This document shows positions 62,302 through 64,000 of a stretch of DNA of 64,000 nucleotides, one piece after another. A program made the translations under genes and the position numbers. Source of the DNA: JAEXOD01 sp043805435 (GTDB lineage Bacteria > Bacteroidota > Ignavibacteria > Ignavibacteriales > Melioribacteraceae); contig JAZDHY010000080.1 of the NCBI GenBank assembly GCA_043805435.1, forward strand, positions 37,941 through 101,940, given 5' to 3'. The notes beneath the pieces are model-generated. The model was not told the origin of the DNA, searched no databases, and worked only from the letters and a program-made list of their open reading frames with translations. How positions within the stretch are numbered: position 1 is the first letter of the stretch; each line of letters starts with the position of its first letter.

Positions 62302-63738
62302 ATGACAAATCTTTTAGAGCTTTTAACCAAATATTTTGGTCATACATCGTTTACGGGATACCAAGGAACAATTATTAACCGACTTGTTAACCAAAACAAA
62401 CATAGTTTGGTTATAATGCCAACTGGAGGAGGAAAATCGATTTGTTATCAGCTTCCGGCATTAATTTTTGACGGAGGTACTATTGTTATCAGCCCCTTAA
62501 TTGCATTAATGCAGGATCAAGTTGACGCATTAAAAAAGAAAGGTATTGCCGCAGAGTTTATAAATTCAACCGTTACGCCCGAACAAAGAAAAGACAGGTT
62601 AAATAAATTTATAACCGGAAAAACAAAAATGTTATATGTTACGCCGGAACGATTTAGAAAGCCAGAATTTGTTGAAGCAATTAAAAAAGTAAAAATTTCG
62701 CTGCTTGCTGTTGATGAAGCTCATTGTATTAGCGAATGGGGGCACGATTTTAGACCCGATTATTCGCGTATTGCAGAGTTTAGAGAAATGTTGAATAATC
62801 CTCTTACTATTGCATTAACTGCCACCGCAACCCAAGAGGTTCAGACAGATATAATTAAACGCCTTGGATTAACCAAAGACGAAATAAAAATTTTTCATAA
62901 TGGAATTAACAGGCCTAATTTACGTCTGGAAACTACAGATGTTTATGATGAAAAAGAGACACTTAAAGCAATTTATAATGTTCTGGATAATTATAAAGGT
63001 GCAGGAATAATATATTTTTCGTTGATTAAGAAATTAGAGTATTATTCGCAGATAATTAGAGATAAAGGTTACAAACATAAAGTGTATCATGGCAAGTTGG
63101 ATGCAAAAGAACGTAAAAAAACACAACGCGAATTTTTAGCGGGCAATACAAATTTAATTTTGGCCACCAATGCGTTTGGTATGGGTATAGATAAACCTGA
63201 TATAAGATTTGTAATACATGCGGAAGTTCCCTCGTCTATTGAATCTTATTATCAGGAAATTGGAAGAGCCGGCAGGGACGGCGAAAAATCGCTTTGTATG
63301 CTTCTTTATAATCAGCAGGATTTATATACACAGATGGAATTTATTAAATGGGCAAATCCCGATGCAAATTATTATTCACGCATTTATGATATTCTAAAAA
63401 ATGATATTGAATCGGTAAATGCCATGGGAATAGATTATTTGCGCGAGCAGATGAGTTTTAAAGACAGGAGTGATTTTAGAGTAGAAACTGTTATGTCAAT
63501 GCTGGATAGATATAGTATTACCGAAGGAGATATTGAGAATAAAAATCTAAAAATAGTTGAGGAATTGCCACACGAATTAAATGACGAAAAATACTTAAAA
63601 GATAAATTATTAAACGATAATAAAAAATTGCTTTCAGTTGTTAATTATTTTAGAACACCGGAATGCAGACGTGTGTTTATTAGCGAATATTTTGGTTTTA
63701 ATGATGAACCCATTTGCGGAAATTGTGATAATGATTAG
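62302..63738 (+). CDS. recQ: RecQ-family ATP-dependent DNA helicase, short form
   Basis: 478 residues. It unwinds DNA 3' to 5' in recombination and repair. Motif I M-P-T-G-G-G-K-S, DEAH box in V-D-E-A-H-C-I-S-E-W-G-H-D-F-R-P, T-A-T-A, N-A-F-G-M-G-I-D-K-P and Q-E-I-G-R-A-G-R-D-G are present. The zinc domain follows (C-R-R ... C-G-N-C) but the protein stops at C-D-N-D, where the fourth zinc Cys (C-D-x-C) is expected. Winged-helix and HRDC domains are absent. It is either a naturally short RecQ or a 3' truncation. Confidence 0.93.
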   Translation: MTNLLELLTKYFGHTSFTGYQGTIINRLVNQNKHSLVIMPTGGGKSICYQLPALIFDGGTIVISPLIALMQDQVDALKKKGIAAEFINSTVTPEQRKDRLNKFITGKTKMLYVTPERFRKPEFVEAIKKVKISLLAVDEAHCISEWGHDFRPDYSRIAEFREMLNNPLTIALTATATQEVQTDIIKRLGLTKDEIKIFHNGINRPNLRLETTDVYDEKETLKAIYNVLDNYKGAGIIYFSLIKKLEYYSQIIRDKGYKHKVYHGKLDAKERKKTQREFLAGNTNLILATNAFGMGIDKPDIRFVIHAEVPSSIESYYQEIGRAGRDGEKSLCMLLYNQQDLYTQMEFIKWANPDANYYSRIYDILKNDIESVNAMGIDYLREQMSFKDRSDFRVETVMSMLDRYSITEGDIENKNLKIVEELPHELNDEKYLKDKLLNDNKKLLSVVNYFRTPECRRVFISEYFGFNDEPICGNCDND

Positions 63739-63838
63739 AGTACATAATTTAGTAATAACAAATTAAAAAACAGAAAAATATATGCCACTACACTGTAGTG
63801 GGGGTTGTTGTGGGGGTTCTTTAGGTTACAAACATACC

Positions 63839-64000
63839 GAGGCTGTCTCAAAAGTTAAAATATTGCATATAGGAACTCACCCCCTGACCCTAATGGCACT
63901 AGGATAAAATAAAAAGTTTGGAAATAAGAAAAAATATTTGTATCTTTGGATAAAAAAAGAGGTAAAAATGCAAAAATCTATGGACGAATATCCGAAATAT
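63839..64000 (+). mobile_element. left end of an insertion sequence running off the window
   Basis: GAGGCTGTCTCAAAAGT at 63839-63855 resembles the terminal inverted repeat of several IS4/IS5/IS1182-like elements. An open frame begins 113 bp inside it. The right end is beyond the window, so the element cannot be classified. Confidence 0.55.
63968..64000 (+). CDS. start of a probable transposase gene (partial)
   Basis: Eleven codons are visible (M-Q-K-S-M-D-E-Y-P-K-Y), preceded by AAGAGG five to ten bases upstream. Its position inside a terminal-repeat-like sequence suggests a transposase, but too little is seen to name a family. Confidence 0.4.
   Translation, partial: MQKSMDEYPKY

Overview
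The window is AT-rich, densely coded DNA from a bacterium of the Ignavibacteria/Bacteroidota-Chlorobi assemblage. The main evidence is a set of secreted proteins ending in the type IX secretion (T9SS) type A sorting domain, with the N-Y-P-N-P-F-N-P entry and the G-I-Y-F-Y-R ... K-K-L-M-L-V-K exit typical of Ignavibacteriales. Many genes carry readable GGAG-type ribosome binding sites, TTG starts recur, and at least three promoters look like standard sigma-70 sites with 17 bp spacers. No tRNA, rRNA or CRISPR array was seen.

Layout. 0-3.5 kb: two T9SS cargo proteins, the first cut by the window edge. 3.6-6.1 kb: a three-gene minus-strand operon of pseudopilin-like proteins, one with an inserted Cys/His module. 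6.6-12.4 kb: a complete pyruvate dehydrogenase operon (aceE-aceF-lpdA). 12.6-12.9 kb: a decayed RhuM-like gene. 13.3-17.0 kb: CBS protein, aat, a two-gene Nat-type ABC exporter and rpsT. 17.1-23.1 kb: accessory region with REP-like hairpins, a beta-propeller T9SS gene split by a 1082 bp IS630-type element, a second T9SS gene with a nearly identical 252 bp 3' end, and a sorting-domain remnant. 23.1-27.0 kb: queD, then overlapping aroK-aroB-GHL10 glycoside hydrolase genes. 27.3-31.8 kb: a small hypothetical protein, a 16-residue-repeat surface protein, and an SGNH/MBOAT O-acylation pair. 32.3-39.4 kb: a seven-gene TetR-regulated efflux operon (TetR, HlyD, two ATPases, TolC, two permeases) with a palindromic operator lying over its promoter. 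40-49.5 kb: HD hydrolase, divergent pyruvate kinase, a double-receiver regulator convergent with twin Cys-rich PAS histidine kinases, and a tricorn-type protease. 49.5-50.4 kb: a 192 bp tandem array of hairpin units. 50.7-60.2 kb: Cpn10-like protein, a gluzincin peptidase and a three-gene multi-PAS phosphorelay. 60.9-62.0 kb: DUF6132-DUF1858-TlpA thiol cluster. 62.3-63.7 kb: a short RecQ helicase, followed by the left end of another insertion sequence running off the window.

How it fits together. Central metabolism (PDH, pyruvate kinase-like, shikimate pathway, queuosine precursor) is interleaved with envelope and secretion functions (T9SS cargo, pseudopilins, efflux, O-acylation) and dense signal transduction. 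The strongest candidates for under-described biology are the twin kinases sharing five invariantly spaced cysteines with an adjacent regulator whose second receiver lacks the phosphoacceptor, the pseudopilin operon with a Cys/His-bracketed insert, and the small DUF6132/DUF1858/TlpA unit. All functional calls are from reading sequence and motifs; no database search was run.
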